Shown here piece after piece: positions 48,001-55,968 of a stretch of DNA of 64,000 bases. Both the position numbers and the translations under genes were made by a program. The DNA comes from Shewanella glacialipiscicola (GTDB taxonomy: Bacteria; Pseudomonadota; Gammaproteobacteria; Enterobacterales; Shewanellaceae), in NCBI RefSeq assembly GCF_023283485.1, contig NZ_JAKILU010000002.1, forward strand, positions 62,001-126,000. Direction: 5' to 3'. Below the pieces are notes generated by a model. The model was given only the letters and a program-made list of their open reading frames with translations, had not been told where the DNA came from and did not search any database. The first letter of the stretch is position 1; each line of letters starts with the position of its first letter.

Positions 48001-50951
48001 AACAAAAAGAGACATTAAGCAGCATGCCAATTAATGCCCTAAGCACGCCCAATAACAACGCCGCTCAAGCAGAGCTAAAAGACGCTGCATTTTTAAGAAA
48101 CCAGCAACTTGCCAGTGAAGCACATTTAGCCTTTTTACACAGCCGAGCTGAAGGCTTAAAACTGGCCGATGTTTTGATGAAAGCCCAGATTGCCAGCGAG
48201 TTAGCCACCCATGGCCAAACTACGACAGTGCAACAGCAAGCCATCGTTCCTGCGTATGCATCGGCTCATACACCAGAGCTAGCCGCTGTTGTTAACTCAG
48301 AAGCAAACCCAGCTGCGTCTAATCCAAACCATGCACTCTATCCCAATCATGCAAAAGTGCCGCAGTACACACCGCCAACACCGATAAGCAAGCCTTGTAT
48401 TTGGGATTATGCGGATTTAGTTGAATACGCCGAAGGTGATATCGCTAAAGTATTTGGCCAAGATTACGCCATTATCGACAGCTACGCCCGCCGCGTACGC
48501 CTGCCAACCACCGACTATTTACTGGTATCTCGGGTGACAAAATTAAACGCCCAGATGAACCAATATCAGCCTTGCACTATGACCACCGAATACGACATTC
48601 CTGTCGATGCACCGTATTTAATTGATGGCCAAATCCCGTGGGCTGTGGCGGTTGAATCAGGCCAATGTGACTTGATGTTAATCAGCTATTTAGGTATCGA
48701 TTTTGAGAATAAGGGCGAGCGCGTTTACCGCCTACTCGATTGCACCCTGACCTTCCTTGGCGACTTACCGCGCGGCGGCGACACCCTGCGCTACGATATT
48801 TCTATCAATCACTTTGCCCGCAATGGCGATACCCTACTGTTTTTCTTCTCCTACGAATGTTTCGTGGGTGATAAATTAATTCTTAAGATGGATGGTGGCT
48901 GTGCGGGCTTCTTTACTGACAAAGAGCTAGCCGACGGCAAAGGCGTTATTCACACTGAAGCTGAAATCAAAGCTCGCAACCTTGCATTGAACAATCCGAA
49001 TAAGCCGCGCTTTAATCCGCTGCTTAACTGCGCGCAAAACCAATTTGATTACAACCAAATCCATAAATTGCTCAGTGCCGATATCGGCGGCTGTTTTGGC
49101 GGCGCGCACGCAGCGCATCAAGCGCAATATGGTTTGCAGCCATCCTTAAGTTTTGCATCCGAAAAATTCCTGATGATTGAACAAGTCAGCAATCTTGAGG
49201 TGCATGGCGGCGCGTGGGGCTTAGGTGCAGTACAAGGTCATAAGCAGCTCGAAGCTGATCATTGGTATTTCCCGTGTCATTTTAAGGGTGACCAAGTGAT
49301 GGCGGGGTCATTAATGGCCGAAGGCTGTGGGCAATTACTGCAATTTTTTATGCTGCATATTGGGATGCACGCCAGTACAGAAGAAGGGGGCGTCAAAAAC
49401 GGTCGTTTCCAGCCGCTCGAAAACGCGTCGCAAAAAGTGCGCTGTCGTGGTCAAGTGTTGCCGCAATCTGGCCTACTCACCTATCGTATGGAAGTTACTG
49501 AAATAGGCATGAGCCCGCGCCCTTACGCTAAGGCGAATATCGATATTCTGCTTAATGGCAAAGTGGTGGTGGATTTCCAAAACCTTGGGGTGATGATCAA
49601 AGATGAAGCCGAATGCACCCGCTACCCTGCGGATAATACCGTCAGCACAGTTAACAATGCATCGCTTGCTTGGACAACGCCAGCATCATTAGCCGCGCCG
49701 CTGATGCAGCAGCGACCTGATTTAACCGCGCCAAGTAATAAAGGCGTAGTACCACTTAAGCATGTGCCAGCACCGATTGCGCCAGCAGGTTCTAAGTACG
49801 CCAACCGCGTGCCAGATAGCCTGCCATTTACGCCGTACCACATGTTCGAATTTGCCACGGGCGATATCGAAAACTGCTTCGGCCCCGATTTCAACATCTA
49901 TCGCGGCTTTATTCCACCGCGCACGCCTTGCGGCGATTTACAGCTCACTACCCGCGTAATTGCGATTGACGGTAAACGTGGCGAGCTGAAAAAGCCATCA
50001 TCTTGTGTTGCCGAATACGAAGTACCCGCAAATGCTTGGTATTACGATAAAAACAGCCATCCAAGCGTGATGCCCTATTCTGTGCTGATGGAAATATCAC
50101 TGCAGCCAAATGGCTTTATCTCAGGCTATATGGGCACCACCTTGGGTTTTCCCGGTCAAGAGCTGTTTTTCCGTAACTTGGACGGTAGCGGTAAGCTGCT
50201 GCGCCATGTGGATTTACGCGGCAAAACCATAGTGAACGACTCACGTCTATTATCGACTGTGATTGCTGGCAGCAACATTATCCAGAATTTCAGCTTCGAG
50301 TTAAGCTGCGATGACGAGCCTTTCTACCAAGGTAAAGCGGTATTTGGTTACTTCAAGGGCGATGCGCTGAAAAACCAACTCGGCATAGACAACGGCAAGC
50401 TCACACAGCCTTGGCATGTGCAAAATGGCATAGCCGCCGATAGCCAAATCAATCTGTTAGATAAACAGCATCGCAGTTTTAACGCGCCAGAAGGTCAGCC
50501 GCATTACCGTTTAGCCGGCGGTCAGCTTAACTTTATCGACAAAGCCGAAATCGTGAAAGCGGGTGGTAAAGCGGGCCTTGGCTATTTATACGCCGAGCGC
50601 ACGATTGACCCGAGTGATTGGTTCTTCCAATTCCACTTCCATCAAGATCCGGTAATGCCAGGCTCATTAGGGGTTGAAGCGATTATCGAGCTGATGCAAA
50701 CCTATGCGATTGACCAAGACCTTGGTGCGGGCTTTAAGAGCCCTAAATTTGGCCAAATTTTATCAGATATCAAATGGAAGTATCGCGGCCAAATTAATCC
50801 ATTAAACAAACAGATGTCGCTGGATATACATATTACCAGCGTGACAGACGATAATGGCAAACGCATCATTATGGGCGATGCCAACTTGAGTAAAGATGGC
50901 CTGCGAATTTATGAAGTTAAAGATATCGCCATCTGTATTGAAGAAGCTTAA
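44997..50951 (+). CDS. pfaC: EPA synthase subunit PfaC (KS-CLF-DH-DH)
   Basis: 1984 residues, GTG start (AGAAGGAG 7 bases upstream) overlapping the pfaB stop (GTGA). Ketosynthase about 20-470: DAACASS with Cys228, IECHATGTPLGDKVE, GVSVFGFGGCNAH. Chain-length factor about 510-930, where the Cys position is Glu703 in ISAAELS, so it cannot condense. Two FabA-like dehydratases: DH1 about 1210-1560 with His1428 in CHFKGDQVMAGSLMAEG, and DH2 about 1640-1984 with His1880 in HFHQDPVMPGSLGVEA. These set the cis double bonds by dehydration/isomerisation. A Gln/Ala/Ser-rich linker (about 950-1140) joins the halves. Confidence 0.95.
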   Translation: MSSQHSSTIDKTTEPMIASKSASKIAIVGLATQYPDADNPQTFWQNLLDKKDSRTQISREKLNANPADYQGVQGQSDRFYCDKGGYIQHFEFDAKGYQLPESAFDGLDESFLWALDCSRKALQDAGIAPSDAVLARTGIVMGTLSFPTARSNELFLPLYHQTVEKALQNKLNQSAFQLADFNQAHAGKEFNVEPALNVANGAVAHTASKLVSDALGLGGTQLSLDAACASSVYALKLACDYLTTGKADMMLAGAVSGADPFFINMGFSIFHAYPDHGISAPFDSNSKGLFAGEGAGVLVLKRLDDAQRDGDNIYAVVSGIGLSNDGKGQFVLSPNSKGQVQAFERAYSAANTQPANIEVIECHATGTPLGDKVELASMERFFEDKLAGSAVPLIGSAKSNLGHLLTAAGMPGIMKMIFAMRSGRLPPSINLSAPISSPKGLFSAKNLPTELHVWPDKAGNDRRHAGVSVFGFGGCNAHLLLESYAANTNKKNEQPAATVSYQHTPLNIIGLASHFGPLSSINALGNTISAKQHAFIPLPAKRWKGLDKHPEILANFGLPAVPQGAYIDQFDFDFLRFKVPPNEDDRLISQQLLLIKVADEAIRDANLKPGGKVAVLVAMETELELHQFRGRVNLHTQLADSLKKQGITLTQAEYVALEKIAMDSVLDAAKLNQYTSFIGNIMASRIASLWDFNGPAFTISAAELSVARCIDVAENLLSQESLDAVVIAAVDLSGSLEQVILKNAVSPVAFTATDTGWKVGEGAGALVLTTTQSSAAQSSTAADNTQSNSNSYGHISGQVFGAMCDMQGNNTARICNDLLTQTKVNSSQISLIETSVAVEQLADSEALNTQLPSVNQRSQAADTVGHCFAAAGMASMLSALLQLKNHVPQHQPMQHALVATFSQGKCSQLLLSQSATQAHSLQQRLEQDLTLSEQKHLIKQVTLGGRDIYQHILDTPLADIDAIQQKAQAITALPTRSQRKHLVQIANQGTQGFATRSQTTEQQKETLSSMPINALSTPNNNAAQAELKDAAFLRNQQLASEAHLAFLHSRAEGLKLADVLMKAQIASELATHGQTTTVQQQAIVPAYASAHTPELAAVVNSEANPAASNPNHALYPNHAKVPQYTPPTPISKPCIWDYADLVEYAEGDIAKVFGQDYAIIDSYARRVRLPTTDYLLVSRVTKLNAQMNQYQPCTMTTEYDIPVDAPYLIDGQIPWAVAVESGQCDLMLISYLGIDFENKGERVYRLLDCTLTFLGDLPRGGDTLRYDISINHFARNGDTLLFFFSYECFVGDKLILKMDGGCAGFFTDKELADGKGVIHTEAEIKARNLALNNPNKPRFNPLLNCAQNQFDYNQIHKLLSADIGGCFGGAHAAHQAQYGLQPSLSFASEKFLMIEQVSNLEVHGGAWGLGAVQGHKQLEADHWYFPCHFKGDQVMAGSLMAEGCGQLLQFFMLHIGMHASTEEGGVKNGRFQPLENASQKVRCRGQVLPQSGLLTYRMEVTEIGMSPRPYAKANIDILLNGKVVVDFQNLGVMIKDEAECTRYPADNTVSTVNNASLAWTTPASLAAPLMQQRPDLTAPSNKGVVPLKHVPAPIAPAGSKYANRVPDSLPFTPYHMFEFATGDIENCFGPDFNIYRGFIPPRTPCGDLQLTTRVIAIDGKRGELKKPSSCVAEYEVPANAWYYDKNSHPSVMPYSVLMEISLQPNGFISGYMGTTLGFPGQELFFRNLDGSGKLLRHVDLRGKTIVNDSRLLSTVIAGSNIIQNFSFELSCDDEPFYQGKAVFGYFKGDALKNQLGIDNGKLTQPWHVQNGIAADSQINLLDKQHRSFNAPEGQPHYRLAGGQLNFIDKAEIVKAGGKAGLGYLYAERTIDPSDWFFQFHFHQDPVMPGSLGVEAIIELMQTYAIDQDLGAGFKSPKFGQILSDIKWKYRGQINPLNKQMSLDIHITSVTDDNGKRIIMGDANLSKDGLRIYEVKDIAICIEEA

Positions 50952-50990
50952 TGCGTTAAATTCTATTTATTGAATCACTTAAAATAATCC

Positions 50991-51047
50991 TGCCGCTGCG
51001 TTGGCTTTACACCCGAACTTTTACCCAGGTAAAACAACGTAGCGGCA
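50991..51047 (+). repeat. Two-tier stem-loop between pfaC and pfaD
   Basis: Outer repeat TGCCGCTGCGTTG (50991-51003) and CAACGTAGCGGCA (51035-51047) match at 12 of 13 positions. Inside, TTTTACC (51019-51025) and GGTAAAA (51028-51034) form a second stem. No T-run follows, so it is not a simple terminator; it may stabilise or process the pfaABC message. Confidence 0.7.
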
Positions 51048-51065
51048 ATAAAAACGAGACCCAAG

Positions 51066-52712
51066 ATGACTAGCCATACTCTAGATCAATTCAATAACAA
51101 TAATGAAAAACTCAGCCCTTGGCCGTGGCAAGTCAACGATGCAGTGCTGAGCTTTGATATCGACTCATTAGGTAAAAAACTCAAAGATTTAACCCAAGCC
51201 TGCTACTTAGTTAATCACAGCGAAAAAGGCTTAGGCATTGCGCAAACGGCCGAAGTGACCACCAGTGACAGCCAAGCGCCATTTGGCTCACACCCTGTTA
51301 GTGCCTTTGCCCCTGCCCTTGGCACCCAAAGTTTAGGTGACAGTAATTTTCGCCGCGTTCACGGCGTTAAATACGCTTACTACGCCGGTGCTATGGCTAA
51401 CGGGATTGCTTCGGAAGAACTGGTTATTGCGCTGGGTCAAACGGGCATTTTATGCTCCTTTGGCGCCGCCGGGTTAATTCCATCGCGCGTTGAAGCAGCC
51501 ATTACCCGCATTCAAGCAGCGCTGCCCAATGGCCCTTACGCATTTAACTTAATTCACAGCCCAAGCGAGCCGGCATTAGAGCGCGGTAGTGTTGAGCTGT
51601 TTTTAAAACATAAAGTACGCACGGTCGAAGCCTCAGCATTTTTAGGCTTAACGCCGCAGATCGTCTATTACCGCGCAGCGGGCTTGAGCCGTGATGCGCA
51701 CGGCGAGATTGTTATTGGTAATAAAGTCATCGCAAAAATAAGCCGCACTGAAGTCGCAACTAAGTTTATGGAGCCGGCGCCTGCCAAAATTCTGCAGCAA
51801 TTAGTGAGTGACGGTCTTATCAGCCAAGATCAAATGGCGATGGCATTACTTGTGCCTATGGCAGACGACATCACCGCCGAAGCCGACTCAGGCGGTCATA
51901 CCGACAATCGTCCATTGGTCACGCTATTGCCGACCATTTTGGCGCTTAAAGATGAAATACAAGCTAAGTATCAATATAAAACGCCCATCCGTGTGGGTGC
52001 TGGTGGCGGCGTTGGTACACCCGATGCGGCATTAGCCACCTTCAACATGGGCGCGGCGTTTATCGTCACAGGTTCAATCAACCAAGCTTGCATTGAAGCG
52101 GGCGCGAGCGAACACACGCGTAAGTTACTCGCCACTACCGAAATGGCCGATGTCACTATGGCGCCAGCGGCGGATATGTTCGAAATGGGCGTGAAATTAC
52201 AAGTGGTTAAGCGCGGGACCTTATTCCCGATGCGCGCCAATAAATTATACGAAATCTACACCCGTTACGATTCAATAGAAGCCATCCCTGCGGACGAGCG
52301 TAAAAAGCTTGAAGAGCAAGTGTTCCGCGCATCACTCGATGATATTTGGACAGGCACTGTCGCCCACTTTAATGAGCGCGATCCTAAGCAAATTGAACGT
52401 GCGCTGGATAATCCAAAACGCAAAATGGCGCTGATTTTCCGTTGGTATTTAGGTTTATCGAGCCGCTGGTCAAATGTTGGTGAAATCGGCCGCGAGATGG
52501 ATTACCAAATTTGGGCAGGCCCGGCGCTCGGTGCATTTAACGCGTGGGCTAAAGGCAGTTATTTAGATGACTATAAAGCCCGTAACGCGGTGGATTTAGC
52601 CAAACATTTAATGGTGGGCGCGGCGTATCAAGCGCGCATAAACCTATTGCAGTCCCAAGGGGTAAGTATTCCTGTGACGCTACAGCGCTGGAAACCACTG
52701 AATCGTTTTTAA
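51066..52712 (+). CDS. pfaD: EPA synthase subunit PfaD (enoyl reductase)
   Basis: FMN-dependent enoyl-ACP reductase for the PUFA synthase, 548 residues. Visible blocks: PFGSHPVSAFAPALGTQ, GIASEELVIALGQTGILCSF with GAAGLIPSRVE, NLIHSPSEPALERG, then DSGGHTDNRP and the glycine-rich FMN phosphate region GAGGGVGTPDAALATFNMGA with FIVTGSINQ. C-terminal RKMALIFRWYLGLSSRWSNV is typical of PfaD. It is separated from pfaC by 114 bp with a stem-loop, unlike the overlapping pfaR-A-B-C junctions, and is closed by a terminator. Confidence 0.95.
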   Translation: MTSHTLDQFNNNNEKLSPWPWQVNDAVLSFDIDSLGKKLKDLTQACYLVNHSEKGLGIAQTAEVTTSDSQAPFGSHPVSAFAPALGTQSLGDSNFRRVHGVKYAYYAGAMANGIASEELVIALGQTGILCSFGAAGLIPSRVEAAITRIQAALPNGPYAFNLIHSPSEPALERGSVELFLKHKVRTVEASAFLGLTPQIVYYRAAGLSRDAHGEIVIGNKVIAKISRTEVATKFMEPAPAKILQQLVSDGLISQDQMAMALLVPMADDITAEADSGGHTDNRPLVTLLPTILALKDEIQAKYQYKTPIRVGAGGGVGTPDAALATFNMGAAFIVTGSINQACIEAGASEHTRKLLATTEMADVTMAPAADMFEMGVKLQVVKRGTLFPMRANKLYEIYTRYDSIEAIPADERKKLEEQVFRASLDDIWTGTVAHFNERDPKQIERALDNPKRKMALIFRWYLGLSSRWSNVGEIGREMDYQIWAGPALGAFNAWAKGSYLDDYKARNAVDLAKHLMVGAAYQARINLLQSQGVSIPVTLQRWKPLNRF

Positions 52713-52733
52713 GCGCTAGCAGTAAGCGTCTTT

Positions 52734-52766
52734 AAAGCCGATGCTTATCAGTGTCGGCTTTTTTAA
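52734..52766 (+). terminator. Intrinsic terminator after pfaD
   Basis: Stem AAAGCCGA / TCGGCTTT with a 12-base loop, followed by TTTTT. It closes the pfa transcription unit 22 bp after pfaD. Confidence 0.8.
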
Positions 52767-52942
52767 TGGGCTGTCTTTTAAAATAAATTGTGCATGATGC
52801 ACTTTTTGGACATTTTACGACTGAAACTCTTACCGAAGATTAGGTAAAAATTGCCTACTACATCACTACCAGCGCCAATCTGCAGCAACACGTGAATATT
52901 AATAACAACTAAAAATCAAAAACTTAATAGATATTTATAAAG

Positions 52943-52960
52943 TTGGCACTAAGATAGCAA
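52943..52960 (+). promoter_or_regulatory. Sigma-54 (RpoN) promoter before the DUF1328 gene
   Basis: TTGGCACTAAGATAGCAA: TTGGCAC at -24 and GC at -12, with exactly 12 bases between the GG and GC positions. About 90 bp before the DUF1328 ATG in a 337-bp gap after pfaD that otherwise shows only the terminator. Confidence 0.75.
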
Positions 52961-53049
52961 TATAACTATTACCATTAACCAGTAGCCATTAACCTTCAGA
53001 TGATACCAAAGATCAGATGCAGGATTAATACAAGGGCAAGGAGGTTTAT

Positions 53050-53226
53050 ATGTTAGGTTGGACATTGATATTTCTAATTGTTGCACTGATTGCAGGTGTA
53101 TTTGGATTTACCGGTATTGCGGGCGCCGCAGCGGGGATCGCAAAAATTATTTTCTTTTTGTTTATTGTATTACTGGTGATTTCATTGCTGATCAACGCCT
53201 TTAAAGGTAAAGGGCCGCGACTTTAA
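53050..53226 (+). CDS. DUF1328 small membrane protein (YtjA family)
   Basis: 58 residues, too short for many gene finders: [38 protein letters not shown], then [20 protein letters not shown]. Two membrane helices with a Gly/Ala-rich turn match the YtjA/DUF1328 family. A perfect AAGGAGG lies five bases before the ATG. It lies behind a sigma-54 promoter and 26 bp before a small lipoprotein gene, so the two are likely co-expressed. Function unknown; relatives are often stress-induced. Confidence 0.88.
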   Translation: MLGWTLIFLIVALIAGVFGFTGIAGAAAGIAKIIFFLFIVLLVISLLINAFKGKGPRL

Positions 53227-53252
53227 TTTTAATTTTTAGAAAGGAGATAGAT

Positions 53253-53447
53253 ATGAAACCATTTACCCTGATGAGCACCGCAGCACTAACCTTATTCCTC
53301 GCTTTAGGTTTATCAGCCTGTAGTGATAACAATGCCGAAAGTGCTGGTGAGAAAATTGATGACGCGATTACCGATACAGGTAATGCCATCGAAGATGCCT
53401 GTGAAGATATTAAAGAAGGCGTTAATGCTAAAGATAAAAAGTGCTAA
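53253..53447 (+). CDS. Small lipoprotein (entericidin-like size)
   Basis: 64 residues. Signal peptide MKPFTLMSTAALTLFLALGL with lipobox LSAC, then Ser at +2, so an outer-membrane lipoprotein is likely. The mature part of about 41 residues is acidic and helical (SAGEKIDDAITDTGNAIEDA) and ends CEDIKEGVNAKDKKC with a Cys pair. AAAGGAG precedes the ATG. It follows the DUF1328 gene and is closed by a terminator. No exact family was recognised. Confidence 0.82.
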   Translation: MKPFTLMSTAALTLFLALGLSACSDNNAESAGEKIDDAITDTGNAIEDACEDIKEGVNAKDKKC

Positions 53448-53461
53448 TAGCCGTTAAGTTT

Positions 53462-53498
53462 AGGGTGGCAATGGATAAATCCATTGCCACCCTTTTTG
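53462..53498 (+). terminator. Intrinsic terminator after the small lipoprotein gene
   Basis: Perfect 14-bp stem (AGGGTGGCAATGGA / TCCATTGCCACCCT) with a 4-base loop, followed by TTTTT. Confidence 0.9.
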
Positions 53499-53559
53499 AT
53501 CTACTTGAACTGCAATAATTTACCTACATAACGGATACCAATAACCTTGGAGGAGACCT

Positions 53560-55272
53560 ATGCTAGCCAACATTCACATTAAGTATTTCTACTTTGCGGG
53601 TGCTGTGATATTGGCCAGCTTAGCGATTATAGGTAGCTCCCCCTTATTGACGTTTATATGTGCTTGGATAAGTTTGTCATTATTTTTAGTCGGATCAGCA
53701 TACTGGTTTAATCTGGCGAACATTTTTAGAAAGCGTCAAGATGGCACAATTCCTTGGTATATTCGCTGGGGTTTTATTCCCTTTTTACTGGGTAGTCATT
53801 TCTATAACTACTGGGCCAGAAAATATGATTCTGTGCCATCAATACAAAAAATTGACGAGCAACTTTACCTCGGTAGCAGGTTAGTCCCTGCCGATCTTGC
53901 CAACATAAAAGCCAATGGGATCACAGCAATTCTTGATGTTACTGCTGAATTTGATGCGCTGGACTGGTCACAATTTGAAGATCATATCGAGTATTTAAAT
54001 ATTCCCATCCTCGACCATAGTGTGCCAACGAGTGCCCAGATCAATCAAGCGGTTAACTGGTTACATCGCCAAGTTAGAGCTCAAAAAAACGTGCTTATTC
54101 ATTGTGCTATGGGCCGTGGCCGCTCAGTATTAGTTCTGGCAGCCTATCTGGTTTGCCAAGATAAACACCAAAGTTTCCCAAAGGTTTTGCAACGCATAAA
54201 ACAAGCTCGAAAAACGGCGGGATTAAATAAATGGCAATTAAGAGCCGTTGAAAAAATGTACCACCAAAAACAAATTAACATTCATAAAGTGGTATGGATT
54301 ATCGCTAACCCTGTCTCGGGTGGCGGAAAATGGCAAGAATATAACGAACAAATTCAAAGTGAGCTTAAGGCATATTTTGATGTTCATTTAGCGTTAACAA
54401 CAGAGGATGTTTCAGCCAACACCCTCACCAAACAAGCCCGTGGTGCTGGCGCTGATATTATTATCGCCTGCGGAGGTGATGGCACTGTCACTGAGGTTGC
54501 CTCAGAAATTGTCGATACCGATATCGCATTGGGCATAATACCTTTAGGTACGACTAACGCCTTAAGTCACGCTCTATTTGGCTTAAGCAGTAAACTGATC
54601 CCAGTATCTCAAGCCTTGGATAACATTATCCAAGGCCATTACCAAGCCATAGATACCGCCCGCTGCAATGGACAGTTAGTGTTATTACTTGTGGGTATCG
54701 GCTTTGAGCAACAAATGATTGAATCAGCGAGCCGTGAGCGTAAAAATGCCCTAGGGCAACTCGCCTATCTCGATGGGTTATGGCGCGCGGTCAATGCCAA
54801 TAATGCGCTGACTATCCAGCTGAGTTTAGATGATGCAGAGCCGCTAAATATCACCACCCATAGCCTTGTTGTTGCTAATGCGGCGCCCTTCACTAGCGTA
54901 CTCGCGCAGGGGGATGGCGAGCCAAATATGACAGATGGCTTGCTTGATATTACCTGGTTAAATTCGGCGGATGACCCTAGTGATAAACTCTTGAGCCTGG
55001 CAGAGCTGATGATGGCCGGATGGATAAAAGAAGACCGTTCTGAGACACATAAAAAAGCAGCCATAACCGAGCAGTCTCTGCAAACTCGCAGCAGTAAAGT
55101 TAACCACGCCCATGCAAAAAAAGTGCGTATTAGCTGTCAACCAAAGTGTAAGTACGTAATTGATGGCGAACTATTTGAGCCAGACGACATATATATTGAA
55201 GTCCAGCCCACATCGCTTAAGGTTTTTATTCCCTATCAAGAACCGGCTATAGAAACTGAATCGTTTTTATAA
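53560..55272 (+). CDS. Dual-specificity phosphatase / diacylglycerol kinase-like fusion protein
   Basis: 570 residues with three parts. Two or three N-terminal membrane helices (about 8-55, 66-80). A dual-specificity phosphatase domain (about 95-235): ILDHSVPT and the P-loop HCAMGRGRS, with nucleophile Cys182 and Arg188. A lipid-kinase catalytic domain (about 243-560): WIIANPVSGGGK and the ATP-binding CGGDGTVTEVASE (GGDGT 305-309), GIIPLGTTNALSHAL, DGLLDITWL. Kinase of a lipid such as diacylglycerol, coupled with removal of phosphate from a lipid or protein, is inferred. GGAG precedes the ATG. Alone between two terminator-bounded units. Confidence 0.88.
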   Translation: MLANIHIKYFYFAGAVILASLAIIGSSPLLTFICAWISLSLFLVGSAYWFNLANIFRKRQDGTIPWYIRWGFIPFLLGSHFYNYWARKYDSVPSIQKIDEQLYLGSRLVPADLANIKANGITAILDVTAEFDALDWSQFEDHIEYLNIPILDHSVPTSAQINQAVNWLHRQVRAQKNVLIHCAMGRGRSVLVLAAYLVCQDKHQSFPKVLQRIKQARKTAGLNKWQLRAVEKMYHQKQINIHKVVWIIANPVSGGGKWQEYNEQIQSELKAYFDVHLALTTEDVSANTLTKQARGAGADIIIACGGDGTVTEVASEIVDTDIALGIIPLGTTNALSHALFGLSSKLIPVSQALDNIIQGHYQAIDTARCNGQLVLLLVGIGFEQQMIESASRERKNALGQLAYLDGLWRAVNANNALTIQLSLDDAEPLNITTHSLVVANAAPFTSVLAQGDGEPNMTDGLLDITWLNSADDPSDKLLSLAELMMAGWIKEDRSETHKKAAITEQSLQTRSSKVNHAHAKKVRISCQPKCKYVIDGELFEPDDIYIEVQPTSLKVFIPYQEPAIETESFL

Positions 55273-55498
55273 TGAATGTTTAAATCAATTAACTGACATA
55301 AAGCCAAGATCACCACTGGCGTAAAACATAAGTATTCAATATCTAATAATCTCGGCGTAATGGTGCTAAGCCACTCAATGTTAGGCTCTAAACACATCTC
55401 TATTAGCACTCAAAAACTGGGGTTATAACGATGTAATCGTAAGCGTAGATGGCGCCGCGACCTGCTCAAAAATGATGTCGCAGGCAGCCAAATGCCCA

Positions 55499-55705
55499 CT
55501 ACTGTTTAAACCATGAAATATGACCACATTTAGCACAACTGACATGTGCTGCGCTCCGATTTGCCCAATCAAACTTAAAAAACGTAGCCAATGCCGTATT
55601 TAACTGAGCCCGGCCTAACCAAAATAAATCATGATGACACACCAGACAGCGAAATGGCCGGCCCAAAACGTCAACCGTTTGAGGCTCCTTTTTCTTAAAA
55701 AACAT
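55499..55705 (-). CDS. Small zinc-ribbon hypothetical protein
   Basis: 68 residues: MFFKKKEPQTVDVLGRPFRC, then LVCHHDLFWLGRAQLNTALA and HVSCAKCGHISWFKQ. Two CxxC pairs make a treble-clef or zinc-ribbon fold, and an aromatic FFKFDWAN lies between them. No membrane segment. Relatives are described as possible nucleic-acid-binding zinc ribbons; no role is known. It is monocistronic, with 226 bp of empty sequence on its 3' side. Confidence 0.72.
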   Translation of the reverse strand: MFFKKKEPQTVDVLGRPFRCLVCHHDLFWLGRAQLNTALATFFKFDWANRSAAHVSCAKCGHISWFKQ

Positions 55706-55968
55706 TATTTATTCCTCAATTAATACCCGATTACAACCCACATAGCGTCTTTGTAAATTTTATTAGACCAGTAAAACTCACATTCTTAACAGCCTAAATT
55801 TACCAGCTTGTTATCCGTTTTGGGATATCAGATGCGCCGCGAGAAAAATATGGCTCAACTTTTTAAGCTAACTATTTAAGGCGGTAATGTTTAAGTAATA
55901 ACTGTAATTTTTCGATTTGCACTACATAAAATCATCAAAATATTGCAGTTTAATGTGAGTGATGATAG

